Assembly (NCBI GenBank): GCA_021818955.1
Contig: JAKASR010000013.1
Span: 1-64,000 of the forward strand
Direction: 5' to 3'
Length of the DNA: 64,000 bases
DNA from: Acidobacteriota bacterium
Lineage (GTDB): Bacteria; Acidobacteriota; Terriglobia; Terriglobales; SCQP01
Position numbers and translations under genes: made by a program
In this document: in pieces, positions 46,542-55,247 of the stretch
Position numbering within the stretch: the stretch's first letter is position 1
Layout: each line of letters begins with the position of its first letter
Notes under the pieces: model-generated
Told to the model about the DNA's origin: nothing
What the model saw: only the letters and a program-made list of their open reading frames with translations
Databases searched by the model: none

Positions 46542-48374
46542 ATGTGCGGGATTAACGGATATTGCGGCTGGCGGGCGCCGGGACTGGCGGCCGCGATGAA
46601 TCGCGCCCTGCGGCATCGCGGCCCCGATGCGGAAGGCGTTTGGCTGGCCCCCCGCGGCGATATCGGCTTGGGCAACCGGCGGCTGAAAATCGTGGACCTG
46701 TCGCCGGCGGCGGCCATGCCGATGAGCAATGAAGAGGGAACCGTCTGGCTGACTTTCAATGGCGAAATTTATAATGCCGCCGGGCTGCGGGCGCAACTGC
46801 AAGACCGCTACCGTTTCCGTTCACGTTCCGACACCGAAGCGCTGCTCCACGCCTATGAGGAATGGGGGGTGGAGTGCCTGGAGCGGCTGCGCGGCATGTT
46901 CGCCTTCGCGCTCTGGGATGAGCGCCGGCAATGGCTGTTTCTGGCCCGCGACCGGCTGGGAAAAAAACCGCTCTATTACTGGAGACAAGGCCGGCGGCTA
47001 GCCTTCGCATCCGAAATCAAAGCGTTGTGGCAGGTCCCGGAAATCAGCCGCGAGCCGGACGCGGCGGCGCTGGCCGATTTTGTGCGGTTCCGTTATGTGC
47101 TCGGCGAGCGCAGCGGGTTTCGCGATATCCGCCGCCTGCCGCCGGCGCACGCCGCGATCTGGCGGGAAGGCGAGTGGCGCAGCTGGCGTTACTGGGAGCT
47201 GCCCGCGCCGGAAAGCGCCGCGCGAACGGACGGCGAATGGGAAGCGCGCATCCGCGAGCTGCTGGAGGAGTCGGTCGAGTTGCGCATGATCAGCGACGTG
47301 CCGGTGGGGGTGATGCTTTCCGGCGGCTTGGATTCTTCGCTGCTGGCGGCCCTGGTGGCGCGGCGGCATGCCGCGCTGAAAACCTTCACGGCGGAATTTC
47401 CCGGCGCGGGCGGCCTGGACGAAGGCGGCAAAGCGCGGCGCTTGGCGCAAGCGTTGGGGTTCGAGCATCACTCCACCGCCATCCTGCCGCCCACGCCGGA
47501 TGAACTGATGGAGCTGGCCGGAATCCTGGAAGAACCCCTGGCGGATGCCGCCGCCTGGCCCACGCTTCAGGTGGCGCGCCTGGCGCGCAGCCAGGGCGTT
47601 CCCGTGTTGTTGTCGGGAGAAGGCGCGGACGAGGTTTTCTGGGGATACCCCCGCTATCGTGCCCTGGAACTGGGCGAGCGGCTGAGCGGGCTGCGCTGGG
47701 GAAGCGCCGAAGGCGGCGAACTGGACCGCTCGCGCTGGCGGCGATATTGGCAGCGCGGCGGCCTGAACGCGCGCAATTATCGCGCCCTTCTCGCCCTGCC
47801 GGACAGCGCGCGCCGGCGGCTTTATCCCGGCTTGCCGGCGGGCGAGCCGCCGCCGCTGCCGGCCACAGGCGGTGCGGCGCAGCGCGCCGCGCAATGGGAC
47901 CTCATGCACTGGATGCCCAACGATCTGCTGCTGAAACTCGATAAGACCACCATGGCGGCCAGCATTGAAGGCCGTTGCCCCTATCTCGACGCTTATCTGG
48001 TGGAAAGCGCGCAACGTTTGCCGGCGCACTTGAAACAAACCTGGCGCGAGAACAAAATCGTGCTGCGGCGGCTGGCCGTCCGGCTGGTGCCTGCCGACAC
48101 CCGCGCCGCGCGGAAACAGCCCTTTCGGCCGCCGTTTGATGCCTGGCTGGAGCCGCAAACGCCGCTGGGCGGCTGGCTGCCCGCCAGGCTGGCCGAAAGC
48201 GAGTTGATGCGGCAAGGGCTCGTCTCCGGCGACGCCATCGTGTGGCTGCGCCGGCAGGCGGAGGCGGGTGCGGTGGCGGCCAAACAACATTTATGGACAT
48301 TAGCCAGCCTGCTGGCCTGGCACGAAGCCGCACGCCAACTCGCGCCCGTCCCCGCGCCAACCGCGGCCGGCTGA
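46542..48374 (+). CDS. asnB: Asparagine synthase-type glutamine amidotransferase
   Basis: 610 residues. Cys2 is the glutaminase nucleophile (MCGINGYCGW), followed by RHRGPDAEG and LTFNGEIYN. The ATP-pyrophosphatase motif SGGLDSS is at 260-266, and LLSGEGADEVFWGY and IEGRCPYLD complete the synthase domain. Members in exosortase-type exopolysaccharide loci are thought to amidate a sugar acid or modify the polysaccharide rather than make free asparagine. The context supports that reading; the sequence alone does not decide it. Confidence 0.92.
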   Translation: MCGINGYCGWRAPGLAAAMNRALRHRGPDAEGVWLAPRGDIGLGNRRLKIVDLSPAAAMPMSNEEGTVWLTFNGEIYNAAGLRAQLQDRYRFRSRSDTEALLHAYEEWGVECLERLRGMFAFALWDERRQWLFLARDRLGKKPLYYWRQGRRLAFASEIKALWQVPEISREPDAAALADFVRFRYVLGERSGFRDIRRLPPAHAAIWREGEWRSWRYWELPAPESAARTDGEWEARIRELLEESVELRMISDVPVGVMLSGGLDSSLLAALVARRHAALKTFTAEFPGAGGLDEGGKARRLAQALGFEHHSTAILPPTPDELMELAGILEEPLADAAAWPTLQVARLARSQGVPVLLSGEGADEVFWGYPRYRALELGERLSGLRWGSAEGGELDRSRWRRYWQRGGLNARNYRALLALPDSARRRLYPGLPAGEPPPLPATGGAAQRAAQWDLMHWMPNDLLLKLDKTTMAASIEGRCPYLDAYLVESAQRLPAHLKQTWRENKIVLRRLAVRLVPADTRAARKQPFRPPFDAWLEPQTPLGGWLPARLAESELMRQGLVSGDAIVWLRRQAEAGAVAAKQHLWTLASLLAWHEAARQLAPVPAPTAAG

Positions 48375-48422
48375 ACGCTGGCGGCCTTGCGCGCGAAGCC
48401 GCTTTTCGCGTTTTCAACTTTC

Positions 48423-49622
48423 ATGTCACCGGCTGGCGCTCAACCCGCATCGGATTCCACCGCGTGCCCGGGCCGGATTGCGGTGGTAACGCTCGACTAT
48501 CCGCCGGCGCGGGGCGGCATCCAAACCCTGGCGCATGAAGTTTACAGCCGGCTGGCGGAACATGTGGCGTTCTTGCTGGCGCCGGCGCACCCCGGCGCCG
48601 CCGCCTGGGACGCGAGCGATCCGGCGCCGGTGGTCCGCGCCCGCTGCGGCATGAGCAGCCTGGCGGCCCGCGCCGGGTTCGCGCTGGAAGCGCGCTGGCG
48701 GTTACGCAGCCTGCCCCGCGACGTCAGCCTGCATTTTCTGAATTTATATGCCGCGCGCGCCGCCGGCGCGCCCGCGCTGGAACATGCTTATGCGCTCTGG
48801 GTGCATGGAGAAGAAATCCTGCGGCGCCGGCCTTCGCGGGCTTCCCAGGCCTGCCTGAGCGGCGCCGGCCTGATCTATGCCAATAGCCGCTACACCGCCG
48901 CCGCGGCACGCACGCTCGCCGGACCGCGAGTTCCCATCGAGATCATTCCCCTGGGAGCCCCGCCCGGCTGGCTGCGCCGCCCGCCCTCGGCGCAAGCCGC
49001 CGATTGGCGGCGGCGCCTCGCGCCGAACCGCGCCCCCCTGATTTTGAGCGTCGGCCGCCTGACCCGCCGCGACCGCTACAAAGGCATGGACCTTGCCCTC
49101 GAAGCCGGCGCAATTTTACGCCGGCTGGGCGCGGACTTCCGGTTGGCGGTGGTGGGCGAAGGCGATGATCGCGCGGAATTGCAGAGCCGCGCCCGGGCCG
49201 CCGGTATTGCCGGCTGGACGCATTGGCTGGGCCGGGTGGAAGCGGATACCCTGGTCGATCTCTACGATGCCTGCGATTTGTTCCTGCTCTATAGCCGTGA
49301 AGAAGCCGGCCCGCGCGGCGTCGGCGCGGAAGGCTTCGGCATCGTGTTTCTGGAAGCGGCGGCGCGCGGCAAAGCCGCGGTCGGAGGCCGCTCGGGCGGC
49401 GTGACCGATGCGATTGCGGACGGCGTCAGCGGAGTGCTGGTCAATCCCAACCAGCCCCGGGAATTGGCCGAAGTTTTACTGCGTTTGCTGGCCAATCCCA
49501 CTGCGCGCGCCCGGTTGGGAGAAGCGGGGAAGGCCCGGGTGGAGCGGGAATACAATTGGGACCGCTCGGCGCAAGCGGTCTGGGCGGCGCAACGGCGCCT
49601 GAGTTCGCGCCCACAGCCATAA
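48423..49622 (+). CDS. Group 1 glycosyltransferase
   Basis: 399 residues from ATG 48423. RIAVVTLDYPPARGGIQTLAHEVYSRL opens the acceptor domain. ILSVGRLTRRDRYKGMDLALEAG and LFLLYSREEAGPRGVGAEGFGIVFLEAAARGKAAVGGRSGG carry the donor-site glutamates. It lies 48 bp after asnB and 20 bp before the next glycosyltransferase, so the three form one operon. Confidence 0.9.
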   Translation: MSPAGAQPASDSTACPGRIAVVTLDYPPARGGIQTLAHEVYSRLAEHVAFLLAPAHPGAAAWDASDPAPVVRARCGMSSLAARAGFALEARWRLRSLPRDVSLHFLNLYAARAAGAPALEHAYALWVHGEEILRRRPSRASQACLSGAGLIYANSRYTAAAARTLAGPRVPIEIIPLGAPPGWLRRPPSAQAADWRRRLAPNRAPLILSVGRLTRRDRYKGMDLALEAGAILRRLGADFRLAVVGEGDDRAELQSRARAAGIAGWTHWLGRVEADTLVDLYDACDLFLLYSREEAGPRGVGAEGFGIVFLEAAARGKAAVGGRSGGVTDAIADGVSGVLVNPNQPRELAEVLLRLLANPTARARLGEAGKARVEREYNWDRSAQAVWAAQRRLSSRPQP

Positions 49623-49642
49623 CCTCCGGCTGTTCACGCTTT

Positions 49643-50836
49643 ATGACACCGAGGCGAATTCTATATCTCAATCCTTCCGCTCACCTGGGCGGCGCCGAGC
49701 GCAGCCTGGTGGGGTTGCTGGAAGCGCTCGACCGGCGGGCGTTCGAGCCTCTGGCGGCGCTGGGCCATCACGGCCTGCTGGAAAATGCCTTGCGCCGACT
49801 GGGCATCGCCTGCGAGGTTTGGCCCTGGCCCCCGGCGTTGTTGCGCTACGGCCGCTATCATGCCAACTCCGCCGCCGCGAAAATTTCGGCGCTGGCGCAA
49901 TTGCCGTCCTATGCCGTGCGCGTCCGCGCCCGCGCCCGCGCGCTCGCACCGCTCGCGCTGGTGCACAGCAATGGCATTAAAAGTCACTTGCTGGGCGCCT
50001 GGATCAAAGGCGGCGCGAAGCTTTTATGGCATGTGCGCGATTTTCCGCCGGCCGGCGAGGCCGGACGCCTGCTGGGTGCGGCCGCAAGGCGCGCCGATGG
50101 CGTCGTCGCCAACTCTTACGCGGTGGCGCAGGCCTGGAAGGCGCGCTATCCGCGCCTCGGCGGCCGCATCGAAGTGGCGCACAATGGCGTGAACCTGCCA
50201 CAGTTTGCCCATGGCCAGGGTGAATTATTCCGGCAGCGGCATCAACTCTGGCCGGGCGCGCCGCTGGTCGGCATGATCGGCGTCCTGGCGCCCTGGAAGG
50301 GGCAGGAAATTTTTATCCAAGCCGCGCGCCGCGTGCTCGATGTCCGTCCCGATACCCGCTTTCTGATCGTCGGCGACGATGTGTACGACACCGCCGGCCA
50401 TGGCGGCCGGCGGCAGGAACTCGAGCGCATGGCCGCCGGGCTGGGCTTGAGCGATGCGCTGCGGTTTACCGGTTTTGTTGATGAGGAAATTGCCGATGCT
50501 TATGCCGCGCTGGATCTGGCGGTGCACGCCTCCACCCGCCCCGAGCCTTTCGGCAGGGTCGTGATCGAAGCCATGGCGGCGGGCAAGCCCATCATTGCCG
50601 CCGATGATGGCGGCGTGCCGGAAATCATTCGCCATGGCGAAAACGGCTGGCTTACCCCGCCGGGCGATGTCGAAGCACTGGCGCTGGCCATCCTTAAACT
50701 GCTCGAGGACCAGGATTTACGAGCTAAGCTAGCCGGCCGGGCAAAGTCGGATGTAAAACTGAATTACTCCGCTGAGTCACACGCATTACGAATTCAAGCT
50801 ATATATAACAAAATAATTGGCGGGACTCCTGTATAG
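49643..50836 (+). CDS. Group 1 glycosyltransferase
   Basis: 397 residues from ATG 49643. RRILYLNPSAHLGGAERSLVGLLEAL is the GGAE-type start of GT4 enzymes. MIGVLAPWKGQEIFIQAARRVL and ASTRPEPFGRVVIEAMAAGKPIIAADDGGVPEII give the E-x7-E motif. The last 30 codons (KSDVKLNYSAESHALRIQAI) are noticeably AT-richer than the rest. It is the last glycosyltransferase of this strand; the PEP-CTERM genes follow. Confidence 0.9.
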   Translation: MTPRRILYLNPSAHLGGAERSLVGLLEALDRRAFEPLAALGHHGLLENALRRLGIACEVWPWPPALLRYGRYHANSAAAKISALAQLPSYAVRVRARARALAPLALVHSNGIKSHLLGAWIKGGAKLLWHVRDFPPAGEAGRLLGAAARRADGVVANSYAVAQAWKARYPRLGGRIEVAHNGVNLPQFAHGQGELFRQRHQLWPGAPLVGMIGVLAPWKGQEIFIQAARRVLDVRPDTRFLIVGDDVYDTAGHGGRRQELERMAAGLGLSDALRFTGFVDEEIADAYAALDLAVHASTRPEPFGRVVIEAMAAGKPIIAADDGGVPEIIRHGENGWLTPPGDVEALALAILKLLEDQDLRAKLAGRAKSDVKLNYSAESHALRIQAIYNKIIGGTPV

Positions 50837-50927
50837 CTTCCAGGAATTACTATATGCATCGCCTCTGCATGGCCATTACTGGCCGGTTCAACTCATAAAT
50901 GGACCTTCGCGCGATCCTTTTTTCCAG

Positions 50928-50943
50928 TGGCAGTCTTGTTGCT
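50928..50943 (+). promoter_or_regulatory. Sigma-54-type promoter upstream of PEP-CTERM gene 1
   Basis: TGGCAGTCTTGTTGCT has the GG at -24 and GC at -12 with the exact 10-base gap of the sigma-54 consensus TGGCAC-N5-TTGCW. Transcription would start near 50955, leaving a leader of about 90 nt. In PEP-CTERM systems, a PrsK/PrsR-type sigma-54 regulator controls such genes in other bacteria; neither regulator is in this window. Confidence 0.65.
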
Positions 50944-51047
50944 GGCTCGACGGCCCTCATCAATCCGCCAGAATACTTGATTAAAATCAGCTTTATTGCC
51001 AGAATAAAATCCATCGGGATAATGCCGTGAGGTTCGGAAATGAGTCC

Positions 51048-51389
51048 ATGCAACTGTTTTTAAGCATGCTTTTCGTAACCGGTATCGTCGCCATGCCGCC
51101 CAGGCCGGCGAACCGGAGCATGATAGTCGTGCCCGCCGCCTGGCTGCAAATGGCAAAGCCGGTCAATACCCCGCCGGGTTTCAATCATCCCCAGCCTTAT
51201 GGCTTCGGCGGCTCGGGCAACTCGCAATCCGGCGCCAACCAGTCCGGGCTCAAAAAACACGTTGAGACATCTTCTTGTAATAATGGCCAGCCGCATCAAC
51301 AGACGCCGGAATCCCCCACTTGGGCGCTGGGCCTGCTCGGTCTGGCCGCCGCCGGCGTAGCTTATAAACTCAAGCCCCGGCAAAATTGA
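51048..51389 (+). CDS. Small PEP-CTERM-type protein 1
   Basis: 113 residues from ATG 51048 (a GTG at 51027 would add seven). Signal peptide MQLFLSMLFVTGIVAMPPRP; Gly/Ser/Asn-rich middle (YGFGGSGNSQSGANQSGLKK). The C-terminus TPESPTWALGLLGLAAAGVAYKLKPRQN has a PEP-like motif, a hydrophobic helix and basic end. This is the tripartite exosortase-sorting signal, with PES in place of PEP. The exosortase encoded at 55919 should process it. The near-identical copy at 51623 is a tandem duplicate. Confidence 0.82.
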   Translation: MQLFLSMLFVTGIVAMPPRPANRSMIVVPAAWLQMAKPVNTPPGFNHPQPYGFGGSGNSQSGANQSGLKKHVETSSCNNGQPHQQTPESPTWALGLLGLAAAGVAYKLKPRQN

Positions 51390-51410
51390 GCGGCCGCGCC
51401 GCTTCTCCAG

Positions 51411-51426
51411 CGACAGTCTTGTTGCT
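51411..51426 (+). promoter_or_regulatory. Degenerate sigma-54-like site upstream of PEP-CTERM gene 2
   Basis: CGACAGTCTTGTTGCT is the duplicate of the site at 50928, but the -24 GG is changed to GA. The -12 TTGCT is intact. It is predicted to be weak or inactive. Confidence 0.45.
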
Positions 51427-51622
51427 GGCTCGACGGCCCTCATCAATCCGCCAGAATGCTCCCGAAAAAGCTGAATATTGGAGGCTTGATGAGTGTGCCG
51501 GGCGCGGATTCGTCAGCCTGCGGCCGTATGCATTACCCGTAAAAGATTAACTTGATTAAAATCGGCTTTATTGTCAGGATAAGGTCCATCCGGGTAATGC
51601 AGTGAGGTTCGGAAGTGAGTCC

Positions 51623-51955
51623 ATGCAACTGTTTTTAAGCATGCTTTTCGTAACCGGCATTGCCGCCATGCCACACAGGCCGGCGAACCGGAGCATGATA
51701 GTCGTGCCCGCCGCCTGGCTGCAAATGGCAAAGCCGGTCAATACCCCGCCTGGTTTCACCCATCCCCAGCCCTATGGCTTCGGCGGCTCGGGCAACTCGC
51801 AATCCGGCGCCAACCAGTCCGGGCTCAAAAAACACGTTGAGAGCCCGGGATGTAATATTGGTCACCCGACGCCGGAATCCCCCACTTGGGCGCTGGGCCT
51901 GCTCGGTCTGGCCGCCGCCGGCGTAGCTTATAAACTCAAGTCCCGGAAAAATTGA
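51623..51955 (+). CDS. Small PEP-CTERM-type protein 2
   Basis: 110 residues from ATG 51623 (GTG-like upstream frame from 51602). Almost identical to protein 1 through the signal peptide and the GFGGSGNSQSGANQSGLKKHVE core. The linker differs (SPGCNIGHPTPESPTW instead of TSSCNNGQPHQQTPESPTW), and the C-terminal sorting helix is the same. The upstream region is also duplicated but carries about 90 extra bp and a damaged sigma-54 site. A terminator follows. Confidence 0.82.
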   Translation: MQLFLSMLFVTGIAAMPHRPANRSMIVVPAAWLQMAKPVNTPPGFTHPQPYGFGGSGNSQSGANQSGLKKHVESPGCNIGHPTPESPTWALGLLGLAAAGVAYKLKSRKN

Positions 51956-51980
51956 GCGGCCGAGCCGCTTGCGGCAGGGA

Positions 51981-52020
51981 AAAAAGCTCGCGCGCCAACC
52001 GGTGCGCGAGCTTTTCATTT
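51981..52020 (+). terminator. Terminator after the PEP-CTERM pair
   Basis: AAAAGCTCGCGC/GTGCGCGAGCTTTT stem with a short loop, followed by CATTTT. Confidence 0.85.
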
Positions 52021-52021
52021 T

Positions 52022-52119
52022 GCGGCGCGGCCGCTTTTACTTTTAGGCGCTGACGCTCGCCCAATTTCTCCGCCATTGCTTCGGACGAAAACCGCTGCCC
52101 GACTCGGCCGTTAACGCTT
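52022..52119 (+). repeat. CPIE copy 20, short
   Basis: Both ends are intact (GCGGCGCGGCCGCTTTTACT and GACTCGGCCGTTAACGCT) with only 45 bp between, including half a palindrome (CAATTTCTCCGCCATTG). It is the smallest copy with both ends. Confidence 0.85.
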
Positions 52120-52163
52120 TATGTGTCGGAATCCGCAATGCGGGCCGGCCCTGCCGCTAAAGC

Positions 52164-52823
52164 TTAATGCGATTGGCTGTTGGTTTGCTCGCTGGTGGTT
52201 GTGCTGGGCGCCGGGAATTGGGAATTTGCGTTCGAACTCGTGGCCACATATTGAATACTACTGGAGGTCACCTGCACGGCCTGTCCGGCATGCAAACTCG
52301 CCTGCGAGGCCGAACCGGCCGTGGCCGAACCGGCCCCGGCCGATCCCAGGCTTTTAACGCTAGAATTGCCGGAAACCTGTTGCACCCCCGATTGCTGGCA
52401 ACCCTGGGCGCTGACGGTCACGATGGTTTCACTGTTTTGCGGGGTCACCATCGAAGTGCAGGTTTCGACCGGCACGGTGCCTTGGGTCTGGACCGCGCCT
52501 TGGATCAGGTTCACTTGCGGCCCGGCGCTGTTGGTCACGACCGTGGTCTGGGTCTGCTGGCCCAATTGCACAACCCCGCCGTTTTCTCCGGTGCTGACCA
52601 AGGTGGCGGTGCCGCCGGAAATAGTGGTGACGTTCTCGCCGGGAAGCACCGCGGTGCCGGGCAGCAGCGGCTGGCCATTCATTACCGCGCCGCTCGTGTT
52701 CGAGCCGACGATAAAACCGCCGGGGCCGGCATTGGAACTCGCGGCGGTTTGTCCCGTTTGTTGCGCGCCCAAAGCCAGGGCCAGAAAAAGCGGCAGCCCG
52801 GCCGCCATCATATGTCGCTTCAT
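52164..52823 (-). CDS. Secreted FecR-like/beta-rich hypothetical protein
   Basis: 219 residues from ATG 52823 with signal peptide MKRHMMAAGLPLFLALALGAQQ. The core (GQPLLPGTAVLPGENVTTISGGTATLVSTGENGGVVQLGQQTQTTV) matches the FecR-like beta-helical pattern in which a surface is built from short strands. Two cysteines (CTSM and CQQS) follow, then a Ser/Ala/Gln-rich low-complexity tail. Exported FecR-domain proteins are frequent in exopolysaccharide loci. AGGGG lies upstream of the ATG. Function is unknown. Confidence 0.75.
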   Translation of the reverse strand: MKRHMMAAGLPLFLALALGAQQTGQTAASSNAGPGGFIVGSNTSGAVMNGQPLLPGTAVLPGENVTTISGGTATLVSTGENGGVVQLGQQTQTTVVTNSAGPQVNLIQGAVQTQGTVPVETCTSMVTPQNSETIVTVSAQGCQQSGVQQVSGNSSVKSLGSAGAGSATAGSASQASLHAGQAVQVTSSSIQYVATSSNANSQFPAPSTTTSEQTNSQSH

Positions 52824-52959
52824 GGATATACCCCTGCCAGGCGTCGTGGTCTGCTTCCCCTGGAGAATAACATAAGGCTGAGTTACCTGGCTAAGCGGAC
52901 GCCGAGAGCAGTGGCGCAAGCCGGGGAAAAACGTGCTCACGCCTTGCAGGTACAAGCAG

Positions 52960-53145
52960 CGCTAACGGCCGAGTCGGACAGCAGTTTTCGTCCGAAATCG
53001 CAGGCCGAAGCGCGGGATTCCTTTTAGGTCCCGCGCCTATTAACGACGATAAACTTTCGGCATCCATGAGTATTCGCAAAGCGTCCGGTTTCGGCCGGAC
53101 CTTTGCGAAAGCGTCGGCGCCTAAAAGTAAAAGCGGCCGAGCCGC
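52960..53145 (-). repeat. CPIE copy 21, short form, inverted
   Basis: The only full copy in reverse orientation. Read on the minus strand it has left end GCGGCTCGGCCGCTTTTACT, the TCCGGCCGAAACCGGA stem, GGCGCGGGACC/CCCGCGC, ATTTCGGACGAAAACTGCTG and the right end. It is closest to copies 1, 15 and 17. From 53146 to 53262 I see nothing else. Confidence 0.9.
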
Positions 53146-53262
53146 CTATTTACAATCAGTTACTGCCTGGTATTTCAGTACATCGCGCTTCGCGGCGCAA
53201 TTAAATTCGGCATTGCCGGCGGCCAAAAGCTCGCACCCCTTGCGGTTGCCAGCTTTTGCTTT

Positions 53263-54219
53263 TTAGGCCTTTCCGCCCGGGGCGCGCCCGCGCAGCACGC
53301 GCCAGCCACGCGGGCCCAGGGCGTGCCGCAATCCGAGCAAATCAAGCGTGGCGATCATCGAGGGCGCCAGCCAGCGCCGGCCTGGTCCGGAAGCGGCGAC
53401 GGACGCCGGCTCCAGGCGCGGTCCCCAGAAGTTTATTCCCAGCGAGAAGACGGCATAGCCGAAGCTTTCCAGCAATTGTGAGACCGGGTTGGGATATTGC
53501 TCCTGGGCTTCGAAAATAATGTGGCGCACTCGCCGCCCGGCGAGCAGGCCGGTGGCGCCTTCGAGCGCCTGGCGCTCATGTCCTTCGATATCGATTTTCA
53601 TCACCGCGAACTCGTCCCGCCCGGTCAGATCATCGAGCCGCGCGGCGGCAACGGTTACAGTTGGTATCCCATCCGGCTCGCCCATGCGGGCGAGATGGGC
53701 TAAACCGCGGTTGGCGGCAAACTCGGGAGGCACGATCAACTGTACCGAGCCTTCGATATTGCTGATGGCGAGTTCATAAGCTTGAACCACCCCGGACAGC
53801 CCATTTTTTTCCCAGCGGCGCAGATTTTCGGCCAGGCAGGCATAGACCGCGGGTTGCGGCTCGAAGGCCAGCACCCGGCCGGCGGCGCCTACCCGGAAAG
53901 CCATGAGCGCGGTCATATAACCGAGATTGGCGCCAAGATCCAGGGCGCGGTCGCCGGGCTCCAGCAGGCGCCATAACGCTTCGCTGACCGGCAAATCGTA
54001 AATTCCCAGACAGTGGATGGCGTGACCGATATCTTCGCGCGGATTTATCTGCAACTCCATGCCCCAGGGCAGTCGAATCAGTCTGGAATCGGGCGCCGGC
54101 GGGGAGGCAGGCAGCAGGCGTTGCAGCAGTTTTTTCGGTTGAAAAAAATATTCCGGCTTCTGCAGCCGCTGGAGAAACGTGTCGTTGCCGCGCACAAAAA
54201 TTAGTGGGCCATCGGCCAA
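53263..54219 (-). CDS. FkbM-family methyltransferase
   Basis: 318 residues. ALDLGANLGYMTALMAFRVG is SAM motif I, followed by VLAFEPQPAVYACLAENL. FAVMKIDIEGHERQALEG is the hallmark FkbM segment. These enzymes O-methylate sugars in many exopolysaccharide loci. It is the first gene of the minus-strand block nearest wza, but 27 bp separate its start from the wza stop, so it is probably cotranscribed with it. Confidence 0.9.
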   Translation of the reverse strand: MADGPLIFVRGNDTFLQRLQKPEYFFQPKKLLQRLLPASPPAPDSRLIRLPWGMELQINPREDIGHAIHCLGIYDLPVSEALWRLLEPGDRALDLGANLGYMTALMAFRVGAAGRVLAFEPQPAVYACLAENLRRWEKNGLSGVVQAYELAISNIEGSVQLIVPPEFAANRGLAHLARMGEPDGIPTVTVAAARLDDLTGRDEFAVMKIDIEGHERQALEGATGLLAGRRVRHIIFEAQEQYPNPVSQLLESFGYAVFSLGINFWGPRLEPASVAASGPGRRWLAPSMIATLDLLGLRHALGPRGWRVLRGRAPGGKA

Positions 54220-54246
54220 CCCAAGCTTACCGCAAGTTTCAGCGGG

Positions 54247-55200
54247 TTACTTGGCCAACCGGACGCCGAGAGTAGTGGCGCTGGCGGTGGTGAGAATGGT
54301 GAGCGCCGCGGTGAGCGCGGCGTAACTGACGGTTTTCAAGCCATTGGTGGGCACATAAATCACGTCATTGGGACGCAGCGCCATGTCCGCCTGCCGCTGC
54401 GCGACGATTTCAGGCAAATTCAAATGGATGATTTGCAACTTGCCCTGGAAGGAACGCACCAGGATGGTTTTTTCCGGCTTGGCGTTACTCTTCCAGCCGT
54501 GCATCAGAGCCACCGCCCGCAACACGGTCATGCGATTGTTGAAGTCGATGGGAAAGGCGCCTTGAGCATTGGCGTCGCCGGAAACATAGAATTGGCTGCC
54601 ATAGGTCACCCGCACCTCATCGCCGCCACTCAGCAGGGGGTTATCGGCGGGATTTGAGGAAAACAGCACCTGCTCCGTCAGCAGCTTCCTCGTGCGCAAT
54701 TGGCCTTGCGGGCCGGGGGTGGTCAGCAAAATATACCGGCCGGCTTGGGTGGTTAACCCGCTGGCCTGGGTCAGGCACTGGCGCAGGGTGACAGGCATGA
54801 CGGCTTGCAGCGTGATCGGCTGCCGCACCGCCCCCAGCACTATAATCGGACGCGATTTCACCGAAACAATCTGGACGAGAACCTTGGGTTGCAGCTCCAG
54901 TTGATGCGCTACGAGCGATTGTTCAATGATCGGCACCAATTGCGCCACGGTTTTCCCGGTGGCCAGTATGGGTTCGGGATCGTACGGGAGATAGATATGC
55001 CCATGCAAGCCCACCTGCACCTTGCCGGAGAGTTCCTGCGAGCCGAACACGGACACGTTCAAGGTATCACCGCGCCCGACCCGATAGCCGCCGCCAATGG
55101 CGCCGGTGGATTTGGAAGGCGCGAGTTGGGCGGCGAGCGGCACGCTGAGAGTCAGGGCGAACGCGAGCCATGCCAGGCGGGAATAACGCCGCGACTTCAT
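54247..55200 (-). CDS. wza: Polysaccharide export protein (Wza-like)
   Basis: 317 residues from ATG 55200, which has GAGGAAAAA upstream. An alternative ATG at 55251 overlaps the epsI stop (ATGA) and would add 17 residues. Signal peptide SRLAWLAFALTLSVPLAAQ. The Poly_export domain (YRVGRGDTLNVSVFGSQELSGKVQVGLHGHIYLP) is followed by SLBB-type domains (RPIIVLGAVRQPITLQAVMP, EVRVTYGSQFYVSGDANAQGAFPIDF). A C-terminal hydrophobic segment (AALTAALTILTTASATTLG) may anchor it. There is no lipobox cysteine, unlike E. coli Wza. It forms the outer-membrane channel. Confidence 0.9.
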   Translation of the reverse strand: MKSRRYSRLAWLAFALTLSVPLAAQLAPSKSTGAIGGGYRVGRGDTLNVSVFGSQELSGKVQVGLHGHIYLPYDPEPILATGKTVAQLVPIIEQSLVAHQLELQPKVLVQIVSVKSRPIIVLGAVRQPITLQAVMPVTLRQCLTQASGLTTQAGRYILLTTPGPQGQLRTRKLLTEQVLFSSNPADNPLLSGGDEVRVTYGSQFYVSGDANAQGAFPIDFNNRMTVLRAVALMHGWKSNAKPEKTILVRSFQGKLQIIHLNLPEIVAQRQADMALRPNDVIYVPTNGLKTVSYAALTAALTILTTASATTLGVRLAK

Positions 55201-55247
55201 GCCGCTTTTTCCTCGCGCCCCGGTCGGGCGTCGAATGGCGCAATTCT

